A stretch of 64,000 bases of DNA from Xanthobacter tagetidis (GTDB lineage: Bacteria > Pseudomonadota > Alphaproteobacteria > Rhizobiales > Xanthobacteraceae), in NCBI RefSeq assembly GCF_003667445.1, contig NZ_RCTF01000017.1, positions 1-64,000 of the forward strand, read 5' to 3'. A model generated the notes under the pieces. That model ran no database searches. It was not told where the DNA came from and saw nothing but the letters and a program-made list of their open reading frames with translations. Made by a program: the position numbers and the translations under genes. Positions 8,296-17,751 of the stretch are shown one piece after another. Numbering within the stretch: position 1 is the first letter of the stretch; every line of letters begins with the position of its first letter.

Positions 8296-9672
8296 TCAGG
8301 CCTCCATGGCCGCGAGGGGGCGGGACGAAGCGAGGGCCGGCACCCGGCCGGCGAGGCTGTTGGGGCCGACCTCGGTGATGGTCACCGCAAGAAGGTCGCC
8401 GATGGCGGCGGGCGGGTTCGTCACCACCACGCTCTGGAGATAGGGCGAGCGGCCGATCATCTGGCCCTCATGGCGCCCGCTCTTCTCCAGCAGGATCTCC
8501 AGGGTCCTGCCCTTCAACGAGGTATCGAACGCCACCTTGGACGCCTCCAGCAGTTTCTGGAGCGCGGCGAGGCGCGCGGACTTCACGTCCTCCGGTGCTT
8601 GGCTACCGTGTCCCGCCGCCGGCGTGCCGGGCCGGGGGGAGTATTTGAAGGCGTAGGCGCCGGCGAATCCCACCTCGCGGACAAGGTCCAGGGTGGCCTC
8701 GAAATCGGCGTCGGTCTCGCCCGGAAAGCCGACGATGAAGTCGGACGAGAGCGCCAGATCCGGCCGCACGGCGCGCAAGTCCCGCACCAGATCCAGGTAA
8801 GTCCCCCGAGAATGGCCCCGGTTCATCAATTCTAGCACTTTGTCCGATCCCGACTGCACGGGCAGGTGCAGGTAGGGCATCAATTGGGGCAGATCGCGAT
8901 GGGCGGCGATCAGGTCCGCGCCCATGTCGCGCGGATGGGAGGTGGTATAGCGCAACCGCGCGAGCCCCTCGATCCGGGCGAGGGCCTCCATCAGCCGGGC
9001 GAGGCTCCAGGGGCGGCCGTCCGGGCCGTCGCCGTGGTAGGCGTTCACGTTCTGGCCGATGAGGATGAGCTCGCGCACGCCCTGGCCGACGAGCCGCTCC
9101 GCCTCGGCGAGGATCTTCGCCGCCGGGCGGGAGACCTCGGCGCCGCGGGTATAGGGCACGACGCAGAAGGTGCAGAACTTGTCGCAGCCTTCCTGCACGG
9201 TGAGGAAGGCGGCCGGGCCGCGGGCGCGGGTGGCGGCGCGGGAGGGGGCGGCGAGGTGGTCGAACTTGTCCTCGACCGGAAACTCGGTGTCCACCACCCG
9301 CGCGCCGGTGCCGGCGGCGCGCAGCAGCTCGGGCAGGCGATGGTAGCTCTGCGGGCCGACCACGAGGTCCACCACCGGGGCGCGGCGCATGATCTCGGCG
9401 CCCTCGGCCTGGGCGACGCAGCCGGCGACCGCGATCATCGTGTCCGAGCCCGCCTCCTGCTTGGCCTTCCTGAGGCGGCCGAGCTCGGAATAGACCTTCT
9501 CGGCGGCCTTCTCGCGGATATGGCAGGTGTTGAGGATGACGAGGTCGGCGTCGGCCGGGTCCTGCGTCTCGGTAAAGCCCTCGCGCGCCAGGGTGTCCGC
9601 CATACGCTGGGAATCGTAGACGTTCATCTGGCAACCGAAGGACTTCACATAGAGCTTGCGGGGCTGCTGCAT
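8296..9672 (-). CDS. miaB: tRNA-2-methylthio-N6-dimethylallyladenosine synthase MiaB
   Basis: This 458-residue radical-SAM methylthiotransferase modifies A37 of tRNAs. The N-terminal cluster cysteines are C14 (SFGCQMNVYDS), C50 (NTCHIREKA) and C85 (VAGCVAQAEG). The radical-SAM triad is C163, C167 and C170 in GCDKFCTFC. A TRAM domain follows at the C-terminus (FDTSLKGRTLEILLEK onward). It is the first gene of the operon running down to lnt. The upstream region is the repeat-rich, gene-poor stretch at 9.7-10.6 kb. Confidence 0.97.
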   Translation of the reverse strand: MQQPRKLYVKSFGCQMNVYDSQRMADTLAREGFTETQDPADADLVILNTCHIREKAAEKVYSELGRLRKAKQEAGSDTMIAVAGCVAQAEGAEIMRRAPVVDLVVGPQSYHRLPELLRAAGTGARVVDTEFPVEDKFDHLAAPSRAATRARGPAAFLTVQEGCDKFCTFCVVPYTRGAEVSRPAAKILAEAERLVGQGVRELILIGQNVNAYHGDGPDGRPWSLARLMEALARIEGLARLRYTTSHPRDMGADLIAAHRDLPQLMPYLHLPVQSGSDKVLELMNRGHSRGTYLDLVRDLRAVRPDLALSSDFIVGFPGETDADFEATLDLVREVGFAGAYAFKYSPRPGTPAAGHGSQAPEDVKSARLAALQKLLEASKVAFDTSLKGRTLEILLEKSGRHEGQMIGRSPYLQSVVVTNPPAAIGDLLAVTITEVGPNSLAGRVPALASSRPLAAMEA

Positions 9673-9717
9673 CGTGCCGTGTCTGCCGTGGTCATTCTCG
9701 CGCCTGGGCGCGACGCA

Positions 9718-9804
9718 ATCATGACGCCGGCTCCCGTCGCTCTCCCTCGTGGTTCGAAGGGGGTATGTTTAGAGGCAAACGGGGGGTTTGGGAATGGTGG
9801 GGGT
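9718..9804 (+). repeat. Direct repeat copy 1 (about 87 bp)
   Basis: This segment and 10107-10193 share the string GCTCTCCCTCGTGGTTC and similar flanks (ATCATGA..CGGCTCCCG before, GCAAACGGG and GGGAATG further on). They differ by small indels and substitutions. Both copies lie in the same orientation. I take this as a diverged duplicated intergenic element; whether it occurs elsewhere in the genome cannot be told here. Confidence 0.7.
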
Positions 9805-9944
9805 GGCGCATCAGGCGCCGGCACACGACGCAGACCTCACGGCTGTCTCAGCCGGCGGCCCCGGGCCTGGAGATGCCATGCCGTGAAAACAAAGCGGCGG
9901 GCCTAATTGGAAATCGTGCGCCCGCGATGCATCACCAGCGCCGA

Positions 9945-9969
9945 ACCCTCTCCCGCTTGCGGGGGAGGG
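9945..9969. repeat. GC-rich palindromic repeat unit
   Basis: CCCTCTCCCGC and GCGGGGGAGGG form an 11-bp stem around TT with one weak pair. It is followed by CAGGGTGGGGG. The same family occurs, inverted, at 16145-16182. This is typical of interspersed palindromic elements in GC-rich alphaproteobacterial genomes. Confidence 0.65.
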
Positions 9970-10033
9970 CAGGGTGGGGGAATTCCTGCGCGTCGCGCCG
10001 AATCCGGTGAAGTCCCAGCCGCGCTTGCCTCCT

Positions 10034-10071
10034 CCCCGCTCCCTCCCCCGCACGCGGGAGAGGGAGCGGGG
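10034..10071. repeat. Long GC-rich palindrome (18-bp arms)
   Basis: CCCCGCTCCCTCCCCCGC (10034-10051) pairs with 10054-10071 across a 2-base loop, with one mismatch. It resembles the neighbouring palindromic unit at 9945-9969 in composition and may belong to the same interspersed family. No T-run follows, so I do not call it a terminator. Confidence 0.65.
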
Positions 10072-10106
10072 TTTGGGCTACATTCAATGCGCCTGATGGC
10101 GTGGCG

Positions 10107-10193
10107 ATCATGATGACGGCTCCCGCCGCTCTCCCTCGTGGTTCAGGAGGGGATATGATTAATAGCAAACGGGCGGTTGGGAATGACGGGGGT
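10107..10193 (+). repeat. Direct repeat copy 2 (about 87 bp)
   Basis: This is the second copy of the segment at 9718-9804, in the same orientation and about 390 bp away. The two palindromic units lie between the copies. Immediately to its right the base composition shifts toward AT-rich, so the repeat may mark the left edge of the inserted stretch that carries the ParA-like gene. Confidence 0.65.
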
Positions 10194-10602
10194 TGGGGAA
10201 GGGGAGAAGGGCCGAATCTGACCCATAGCTGCCCGTCGACAGCCCTTGTTGGGACGTCCGCTTCGGGGTGGCAAGAAGACTGATAGCTTCTGGGCGCCCA
10301 AGCTTAAAAAGCTGCCATTCAATTGGTCGTCGATTCCTAGCAGGAATGCTCCTTCATACCAGTCACTCATGACTAGATGCTGAAAATTCGCGAAGGCTGG
10401 GGGGCTGAGGACCATTGGAGAATACAAAGCAATGAATAACGACAGCGAAGATCCTCGATCTCTCGCGGTCGTTGCAGGCGACAGTATCATATACTACATC
10501 GCCACCAGGCGACCGATCAGAGAATATCTGAATGGGTATCTGGTTTGTGGTGCAGAAAGTTGCCCCGTACACCAATCAAGCGTGTCAATTGGTCGTCAGA
10601 TC

Positions 10603-11679
10603 TTAGAGTTTTTCAACGAATTCATTAAGGTGTTCCAAGGACTCTTTGTAGTTGGACTTCGGCATATTCACTACTGTGTCGTCAGGCATGGTATAGGTGG
10701 TGTGAAGGGGCAATTTGTGAAGAGGGATGCCTAGGCTAGACGATACTTTACCCGACGTGTGAAAGTCCTTAACGTTCGACATAAAGATCTCCTCCCATTG
10801 CTTATTGGTCGTCGGTTCGACCGATAGATGGGCGAATACGCTTGGATCCGCCTGATACTGTTTCCAGGCGAAGTCAGAGATTTCGTTTTTAATGGACGCA
10901 TATGCGGTCGCTACACCGACATTGGTGGTGAAATTATTGAACGGCAATTCGAAGATGCGCGGCAGAGGCAGCTTGAAGTTCTGAACCTGCTTATTGAAAG
11001 TCAGCACCTTGTCAGCGTAGGTCTTGGCAGCCGACGATGGGTACTTGCCATAGAGGAGCATCATGATACCTTTAATTCCCTCTAGCGAGCTGTAGTCTGC
11101 CATCACCGGAATGACGATATGGTCAGCCGAGACTAGCGCCATCTGGGTGTAGACCGAAAAACTCGGATTGCAGTCGATAAAGACGGCCATATCTTCGTAA
11201 TCCGGCACCCTAGCCAGTTCCGCTTCGCAGAGACGCCGGATCGCCGTCACATACTCCGCCCATGCGTTGACGTTGCCGGGGTTCATCGTGGCAAAGTTCA
11301 GCGCCAAAGACAGGGACTCTAGAAATGAATCGCCCGCGATCAGGTAGAGGTTCTTAGCGATTTGGCCATTATGCCTCGACACCTGGGTCATGTAGCTAGA
11401 AGGAATGCTGGTGAAACCGGAATTCCCGCTGAGGAGCCAATCCATAAACCCCACGATATTGCGGCGTGTGGCTTGGGATTGCAGCTTCTGGTTCTCGGCA
11501 TAGCCCTTCTTCCCACCGCCCAAGAAAAACTGAGAGATATTTCCCTGAGGGCAAAGATCGATCACTAAGATGAGTTTTTCTGGATTCCGTTCTGCATAAA
11601 GGCTAGCCGCGTTCTGGCAAAGGGTCGTTTTCCCGACCCCACCTTTGTTGTTGTAGAATGCGTAAATATCTGTCGTCAC
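10603..11679 (-). CDS. Orphan ParA-like ATPase
   Basis: This 358-residue protein is a deviant-Walker (ParA/MinD) ATPase. The N-terminus carries FYNNKGGVGKTTL (P-loop KGGVGKTT at 12-19), then LVIDLCPQGNISQFFLGG and FIDCNPSFSVYTQMAL, as in ParA proteins. It is about 100 residues longer than chromosomal ParA, with an unfamiliar C-terminal third. The start is GTG at 11679, preceded by GGGAGGAATTC, a near-perfect ribosome site. No ParB, parS or replication gene lies nearby. Its base composition is clearly lower in GC than its neighbours, so it is probably horizontally acquired. Its role is unknown. Confidence 0.8.
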   Translation of the reverse strand: MTTDIYAFYNNKGGVGKTTLCQNAASLYAERNPEKLILVIDLCPQGNISQFFLGGGKKGYAENQKLQSQATRRNIVGFMDWLLSGNSGFTSIPSSYMTQVSRHNGQIAKNLYLIAGDSFLESLSLALNFATMNPGNVNAWAEYVTAIRRLCEAELARVPDYEDMAVFIDCNPSFSVYTQMALVSADHIVIPVMADYSSLEGIKGIMMLLYGKYPSSAAKTYADKVLTFNKQVQNFKLPLPRIFELPFNNFTTNVGVATAYASIKNEISDFAWKQYQADPSVFAHLSVEPTTNKQWEEIFMSNVKDFHTSGKVSSSLGIPLHKLPLHTTYTMPDDTVVNMPKSNYKESLEHLNEFVEKL

Positions 11680-12340
11680 TGAATTCCTCCCTCGGGGTTC
11701 TGGACGGTGGCGATTTTGCCGCCTTTTTTGCAATTCTTTACCAACGCTAATTCTTTGGCCCTCGCCAGCTCTTTGGATTATCTTTATCTGGATTCTGCCC
11801 TCAGAAGGGCGGATTGGTGTTAGCTCCTAACATCGCCGCGAAGCAAATCGCAACATAGCCCCTGGTCACCCCTCCGCCCTTCCGGGAACAGGGTCCCGAT
11901 ATCAACCAATGTCTAGCTCCGTGGCTTAGGGAATGCCGCCGGCTCCTTCAGATTGTTCCCGGCGCTTCGGCACTAGGCCATTCTGGATTAACGGGTAAGA
12001 TGGCATGACTATGAAATTCAAGCATAGAGCGTGCTTATGCGGCGCACAACTACATTTGAGATGGCCTTGTCTGTTCACAATCACATGGTGCCAAAAAGCG
12101 GACAGTCTGGAAACGGCCCGACTCGGCCGTTGGTCGCATCCACAGCGAACGGCAGGTTCCGGGCATCGACGGAAGAACCGTAGACGGCGACAATGGGATC
12201 GTAAGTCGTCGTCTAGATCAGCCTGCTGTCGATGGAAGCTATTCGACCCTCGGCCTCCACACTCACGAGCGGACAATCTGGATCCATACCTGAAAATCAT
12301 GCACGCACTTGGCGATGTCTCTTTCTGGAACAGAAATACT
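11680..12340. other. Intergenic stretch upstream of the ParA-like gene
   Basis: These 661 bp must contain the promoter of the ParA-like gene near the left side. The rest, up to the queG stop, shows no convincing gene, tRNA or terminal repeat. The stretch around 12090-12290 returns to GC-rich composition and has short frames that look like non-coding remnants. I see no transposase or integrase fragment that I can name. Confidence 0.5.
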
Positions 12341-13386
<1,046 letters not shown>

Positions 13387-13390
<4 letters not shown>

Positions 13391-14076
13391 AAGTCCAGGT
13401 CCGCGTAGGTCTTGGAGGGCGGCATGCCGGGGATGCTCTCCGCCAGGAGCTGGCGGAAGGTGGGGCGGGACTTCACCCGCGCATACCAGTCCCGTGCGTT
13501 CTCGTCCTCGTCCCACGGCACGTCGCCCAGATAGTCGGCCACCGAGAGATGCGCGGCGGCGGCAAGGTCGGCCTGGCTGAAGCGCTCCCCGGCGAGCCAG
13601 TTGCGCGCCTTGGAAAGCCAGCCGATATATTTCAGATGATAGCGCAGATTGGCGCGCGCCATGCGCAAGGCGGTGGCGTCCGGCGGCCCGCCGCCCTGCT
13701 CGCGGTTCATGTAGCGCTTGTAGATGCGCTCGCGCACCAGGGGCTCGGTGCATTCCACGAACATCTTCTCGTGGAACCAGGAGGTGAGGCGGCGCACCTC
13801 CACCCGGCCCAGCGGGTCCTCGGGCAGAAGGCGGCGTTCGGCGAGCGCGAGGCCGCGCGTCTCGTCGAGATACTCGGCGATGATGGCGGCGCCCGGCACA
13901 GAGGGCGCCTGCGCCTCCGCGATCACCGGCGTGTCGCCGGCCGGGTTCAGCGCCAGCAGGCCCGGGCGGCGCTCCCACACCCGCTCCTCCACCAGCTCCG
14001 GCTCCAGCCCGTATTCGGCGAGCAGCAGGCGGACGAAGCGCGAATGGGGGCAGAAGGGATGATGGTGCAGCTGCAT
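13387..14076 (-). CDS. Glutathione S-transferase family protein
   Basis: This 229-residue protein has a thioredoxin-fold N-terminus (HHHPFCPHSRFVRLLLAEYG) and an all-helical C-terminal domain, the usual GST layout. The PFCPHS segment is where glutathione-binding or redox residues sit in this superfamily. The substrate is unknown. The ATG at 14076 begins the conserved beta-strand; the upstream in-frame extension is not plausible. The stop overlaps the presumed CTG start of queG, so the two are probably co-translated, although no metabolic link between them is obvious. Confidence 0.88.
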
Positions 14077-14365
14077 GGGGGAAGGCGGCTCTCGGAAGCG
14101 GGGTCGGCGGACCGGCGGGAAAACCTTAAGCGGCGAATCTTTCCGTTTGGTTCCGCGCGGGGGGACGGGGCGCGATGCGCCGGCCGGAAGGGGCGCACCG
14201 TGCCACAGCGGCGGGGAAAGATTGTGGCCCGAGCGCCACAGGCGGCCACAAAGCGGGCCTGACGCAAGGTTCGCTTCCGGGCCGCGCCCGCGCCTCGCAT
14301 TGCGCCCCGCAGGGCGAGCGGCGAGGATGGCGCGCCGCTCGCGCCTTAACCCTCCGGAAGCAAAA

Positions 14366-15172
14366 ATGACCCTCGGCGACATGCTCGAAGCCCTCGTCCT
14401 CGGCCTCCTGGAGGGGCTCACCGAGTTCATCCCGGTCTCGTCCACCGCGCACATCCTGCTCGCCGGGCACTTCCTGGGCTTCGAGAGCACCGGGCGCACC
14501 TTCGAGGTGCTGATCCAGCTCGGCGCGGTGCTCGCCATCCTGACCGTCTATTTCCACCGCTTCCTGAACGTCGCCAAGGCGCTGCCCACCAATCCGGCGG
14601 CCCGGCGCTTCGTCATCGGCATCCTCATCGCCTTCCTGCCGGCGGCGGTGATCGGCGCGTTCGCCCACGGCTTCATCAAGAGCGTGCTGTTCGAGAGCCC
14701 GGGCCTGATCTGCGCCATGCTGATCCTCGGCGGCATCGTGCTCCTGTTCGTGGATCGCATCGTGCCGGAGCCGCGCTACGACAACGCCATGGCGCTGCCG
14801 CCGATGACCGCGCTGAAGATCGGCTTCTGCCAGTGCCTCGCCATGATCCCCGGCGTGTCGCGTTCGGGCTCCACCATCGTCGGCGCCATGCTGTTCGGGG
14901 TGGACAAGAGGGCGGCGGCGGAATTCTCGTTCTTCCTCGCTTTGCCCACCATGTTCGGCGCCTTCGCCTACGACCTCTACAAGAACCGCAACGCGCTCTC
15001 GGTGGATGACGGGCTGCTGATCGTCATCGGCTTCATCGCCGCCTTCTGCGCGGCGGTGCTGGTGGTGCGCACGCTGCTGGAGTTCGTGGCGCGGCACGGC
15101 TACGCGCCGTTCGGCTGGTGGCGCATCTTCGTCGGCACCGCCGGGCTGATCGGCCTCTATCTGGTGCGCTGA
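14366..15172 (+). CDS. uppP: Undecaprenyl-diphosphatase UppP (BacA)
   Basis: This 268-residue inner-membrane phosphatase recycles undecaprenyl diphosphate to the monophosphate carrier used for peptidoglycan and other envelope polymers; overproduction gives bacitracin resistance. The two family signatures are present: EGLTEFIPVSSTAH at 16-29 and PGVSRSGST in the middle. Several hydrophobic helices follow, ending in LIGLYLVR. I chose the ATG at 14366 (MTLGDML) because the conserved region begins there. It is divergent from the GST gene, with 289 bp between them. Confidence 0.96.
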   Translation: MTLGDMLEALVLGLLEGLTEFIPVSSTAHILLAGHFLGFESTGRTFEVLIQLGAVLAILTVYFHRFLNVAKALPTNPAARRFVIGILIAFLPAAVIGAFAHGFIKSVLFESPGLICAMLILGGIVLLFVDRIVPEPRYDNAMALPPMTALKIGFCQCLAMIPGVSRSGSTIVGAMLFGVDKRAAAEFSFFLALPTMFGAFAYDLYKNRNALSVDDGLLIVIGFIAAFCAAVLVVRTLLEFVARHGYAPFGWWRIFVGTAGLIGLYLVR

Positions 15173-15183
15173 GGGGCCGCCGT

Positions 15184-15402
15184 TCAGAAGTCGGTGGCGA
15201 TGCCGCCCACCTCCCAGTCGCCGTAGCGCACCGGCTCCGGGCCGTTGCGGCCATTCAGTTCCTTCGGGCGGTCGCTCGCCGCCGCGTCGATCGCGGCGCG
15301 GCGCGCCTGCGCCTCCGCGAGGGCGCGCTTCGCCGCCTCGCTGAGCACCTTGCCGGGGGCGCCGCCGGGGGCCGCGGGCGGGGTAGATGTTTCGTCGGCC
15401 AT
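15184..15402 (-). CDS. DUF1674 (SdhAF4-like) small protein
   Basis: This short protein of about 72 residues has an Ala-rich N-terminus. It ends in NGRNGPEPVRYGDWEVGGIATDF, the hallmark of the DUF1674 family. The mitochondrial homologue SDHAF4/Sdh8 assists flavinylated succinate dehydrogenase assembly, so a similar chaperone role is possible. The ATG at 15402 is preferred; another ATG lies four codons upstream. It is convergent with uppP and 131 bp from secB on the opposite strand. Confidence 0.85.
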   Translation of the reverse strand: MADETSTPPAAPGGAPGKVLSEAAKRALAEAQARRAAIDAAASDRPKELNGRNGPEPVRYGDWEVGGIATDF

Positions 15403-15533
15403 GGGTCCTGACATGGGTCCTGGTCCTCGATCGCGGCGGGGCGCCGTCCTTGCGGCACGGGGGGAAGCGTGCTAGCGGACGCCCGCCTTTCGAGGCCCAC
15501 CTTACCAGAGCTTCCAACCTTATGGAGACGCGC

Positions 15534-16016
15534 ATGGCGACGCAGAATGGCGGCCCCACCGAGAACAAGGCGCCGTCGCTGAACGTGCTGGCGCAGTTCG
15601 TCAAGGACTTCTCGTTCGAGAACCCCCACGCTCCGCGCTCGCTGATGGCGCCGCAGAGCCAGCCGGACGTGAACATCCAGATCAACGTCAACGCCAAGCC
15701 CGGCGCCAATGGCGAGTTCGAGGTGGAGCTGAAGATCGAGGGCGGCGCCAAGGTGGAGGGCAACACCCTGTTCGCCTTCGACCTCAGCTATGGCGGCATC
15801 TTCCGCATCCTCAACATCCCCGAGCAGAGCCTGCAGCCGGTGGTGCTGATCGAGTGCCCGCGCCTGCTGTTCCCGTTCGCGCGGCAGATCATCGCGGACG
15901 CGGTGCGCAACGGCGGCTTCCCGCCTCTGATGATCGACCCGGTCGACTTCGCCGCGCTCTACCAGCAGCGCATGAACGCCGAGATGCAGCGCCAGGGCGC
16001 CGTCGGCCAGGCCTGA
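15534..16016 (+). CDS. secB: Protein-export chaperone SecB
   Basis: This 160-residue cytosolic tetrameric chaperone keeps precursors unfolded and delivers them to SecA. The conserved core is present: SLNVLAQFVKDFSFENPHAP, FDLSYGGIFRI, VLIECPRLLFPFARQI and PPLMIDPVDFAALYQ. The ATG at 15534 is preceded by GGAG at a suitable distance; an in-frame ATG four codons upstream is less likely. A strong hairpin follows about 33 bp after the stop. Confidence 0.96.
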   Translation: MATQNGGPTENKAPSLNVLAQFVKDFSFENPHAPRSLMAPQSQPDVNIQINVNAKPGANGEFEVELKIEGGAKVEGNTLFAFDLSYGGIFRILNIPEQSLQPVVLIECPRLLFPFARQIIADAVRNGGFPPLMIDPVDFAALYQQRMNAEMQRQGAVGQA

Positions 16017-16049
16017 GCCTGCTTCCTCAGCCAAGGCGGCGGGAGAGGG

Positions 16050-16075
16050 TCGAAGTCGGCAACAGCCGACTTCGA
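16050..16075. terminator. Perfect hairpin after secB
   Basis: TCGAAGTCGGC (16050-16060) and GCCGACTTCGA (16065-16075) form a perfect 11-bp stem with an AACA loop. It sits inside a direct GGGAGAGGG repeat. It lies 33 bp after the secB stop and probably ends that transcript, although no T-run follows. It could also be part of an interspersed palindromic repeat. Confidence 0.5.
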
Positions 16076-16144
16076 GGGGAGAGGGATGGGGCGGGGGGCC
16101 GCCGGCCGATCCGCATCGCGGCGCCTGCATCCCCTGCCGCCCAA

Positions 16145-16182
16145 CCCCTCACCCTGCCCTCTCCCCCGCGGGGAGGGGGTTC
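16145..16182. repeat. GC-rich palindromic repeat unit, second location
   Basis: The segment reads CCCTCACCCTGCCCTCTCC, then a CCCGCGGGG centre and GAGGGGGTTCC. This is the reverse-complement counterpart of the unit at 9945-9980 (shared ACCCTGCCCTC and GAGGGGGTTC-type ends). Two copies 6 kb apart in intergenic DNA indicate an interspersed repeat family. Confidence 0.6.
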
Positions 16183-16455
16183 CGTGCCCCCGGAGCATGA
16201 ACGGCCCACGGACGGCTCGCGGGCAGGCCGCAGTTTGACCGCGCCCGCCCGTGTGCTACTTCTCCGCCAACACCGGACGCATGGCGCAGGGGCAGGTGAG
16301 CCCCGCGCACTGCAACGACAAGCGGGCAACCGCCGCGGCGTCTTGATCGGGTTCATCCCCCCTGTCCAAGGCGAAGCCATGGGTCCGCGCGTCGACACTC
16401 CCTCCCCTCCCGGATCTTCCCGCCCGTTCTGCGCGGTCGCGCGCACGGTCGCGCC

Positions 16456-17751
16456 ATGAGCGCGGAAGCGGTCCATCGCGACGTGCTGTGCCCGTTCTGC
16501 GGGCTGGGCTGCGACGACCTGGAGGTGGCGGTCTCGGGCCGCGCGGTGCGCGCGGTGCGCGCCTGCGGCGATGCCGCCCGCCTCTTGGAGCGCAGCGGCG
16601 AGCCGCCGCCCCCCTGCCGGGTGGACGGACGCCCGGCACCCTTCGAGGCGGCGGTGGCCGCCGCCGCCGGCCTCCTCGCCTCCCGCCGCGCCATCGCGAT
16701 CGCCGGCCTCGGCGCCGACATGGAGGGCCTCGGCCGGCTCTACGACCTCGCGATGACCGCGGGCGCGAGCCTCGACCACGCCGCCTCGGGCGGCCTGTTC
16801 GCCAATCTCGACCGCCTCGCCCGCAAGGGCTGGGTCGCCGCGACGCTCGCCGAGGTGCGGAACCGCTGCGACCTGCTGGTGGTGCTCGGCCCCGATCCAA
16901 GCGCCGCCTTCGCCCGCTTCTTCGAGCGCGCGCTTCCCGCCCCCGCTCTGGCGGCGGGAGACGCGGCGGCGCCCATGTTCGTGGACCGCACCGTGCGCCG
17001 GCGCGTCTGCGTGCTCGGCGGGCCGCTCAGCGCCGGCGGGCGCCGGGCGCTCGCGCCGCACGACGTGGCCGAGGTGCCGCTCGATGCCGCCGCGCTGCCT
17101 GCGGTCGCGGCGGCGCTGGCGACCGCCCTGAAGGGCGGCGACCTTGCCGGCGCCGGCCTGCCGCCGGAGATCGCCGCCACCGTGTCCGAGCTCGCCGGCG
17201 TGCTGGCGAAGTCGCGCTATGCGGTGTTCGCCTGGGATGCGGCCCGCCTGCCGGCGGCCGATGCGGCGCGCGTGGCCGAGGCCGCCGCCGAGGCGGTGGC
17301 GGCGCTCAGCCGCACCACCCGCGCCGCCGTCTTCCCGCTCGGCGGGCGCGACAATGTGGTGGGCGCGCACCAGCTCGCCTTGTGGCGCTTCGGCTGGCCG
17401 CTGCGCACGGCGGTGGGGCCGGGCGGCGCGCGCCATGCGCCGGACCTCTACGAGACCCGCGCCGCGCTCGCCGATGCCGACCTGCTGCTGTTCGCCAGCG
17501 CGCTGCGTCCCGATGCGCCGCCGGCCTTCGCGCGCGGCCCGGTGATCGCGCTCGGCCATGCGCAGACCGTGTTCCCGCGCGAGCCGGACGTGTTCATTCC
17601 CGTGGGCACGCCCGGCGTCGACCATGCGGGCCACGTGTTCCGCATGGACCAGGTGGTGTGCCTGCCGCTCGCCGCCTTGCGGCCGGCGGCGCTGCCGAGC
17701 CTCGCCGAGGCGGCGGGGGCGATCCTCGCGGCGCTGGAGGCGCGGCCATGA
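16456..17751 (+). CDS. fhcB: Formyltransferase/hydrolase complex subunit B
   Basis: This 431-residue homologue of formylmethanofuran dehydrogenase subunit B belongs to the bacterial Fhc complex, which turns formyl-H4MPT into formate. The N-terminus carries CPFCGLGCDD (C12, C15, C19), followed by molybdopterin-oxidoreductase-like domains (AIAGLGADMEG, GGRDNVVGAHQLALWRFGWP). In the studied methylotroph complex this subunit is thought to be structural, without a working Mo/W centre; whether that holds here is inferred from family. It is first in a four-gene operon with 4-bp ATGA overlaps. Confidence 0.95.
   Translation: MSAEAVHRDVLCPFCGLGCDDLEVAVSGRAVRAVRACGDAARLLERSGEPPPPCRVDGRPAPFEAAVAAAAGLLASRRAIAIAGLGADMEGLGRLYDLAMTAGASLDHAASGGLFANLDRLARKGWVAATLAEVRNRCDLLVVLGPDPSAAFARFFERALPAPALAAGDAAAPMFVDRTVRRRVCVLGGPLSAGGRRALAPHDVAEVPLDAAALPAVAAALATALKGGDLAGAGLPPEIAATVSELAGVLAKSRYAVFAWDAARLPAADAARVAEAAAEAVAALSRTTRAAVFPLGGRDNVVGAHQLALWRFGWPLRTAVGPGGARHAPDLYETRAALADADLLLFASALRPDAPPAFARGPVIALGHAQTVFPREPDVFIPVGTPGVDHAGHVFRMDQVVCLPLAALRPAALPSLAEAAGAILAALEARP

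Larger units (their letters stand above)
9673..10602. other. Gene-poor intergenic stretch between miaB and ParA-like gene
   Basis: I find no convincing gene in these 930 bp. The stretch holds a duplicated segment of about 87 bp and two strong palindromes (listed separately). From about 10200 on, it becomes noticeably more AT-rich. Short frames exist on both strands (for example 10143-10490 minus and 10432-10734 plus) but resemble nothing I recognise; the second runs antisense into the ParA-like gene. It should also carry the miaB promoter. Confidence 0.6.
16017..16455. other. Intergenic region between secB and fhcB
   Basis: The 439-bp gap holds the hairpin at 16050-16075 and a palindromic repeat unit at 16145-16182, both listed separately. 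The fhc promoter is expected in the right half (about 16200-16440), but I cannot pick out confident -35/-10 elements. I see no gene. Confidence 0.5.

Noticed and set aside
10143..10490. 115-codon minus-strand frame in the gene-poor stretch
   Set aside because: Composition is not protein-like, there is no ribosome site, and its end overlaps the second direct repeat.
10432..10734. 100-codon plus-strand frame with an AT-rich start
   Set aside because: It runs antisense into the end of the ParA-like gene, has no good ribosome site and resembles no family I know.
12090..12300. Possible insertion-sequence remnant
   Set aside because: No transposase motif, inverted terminal repeats or target duplication could be identified.
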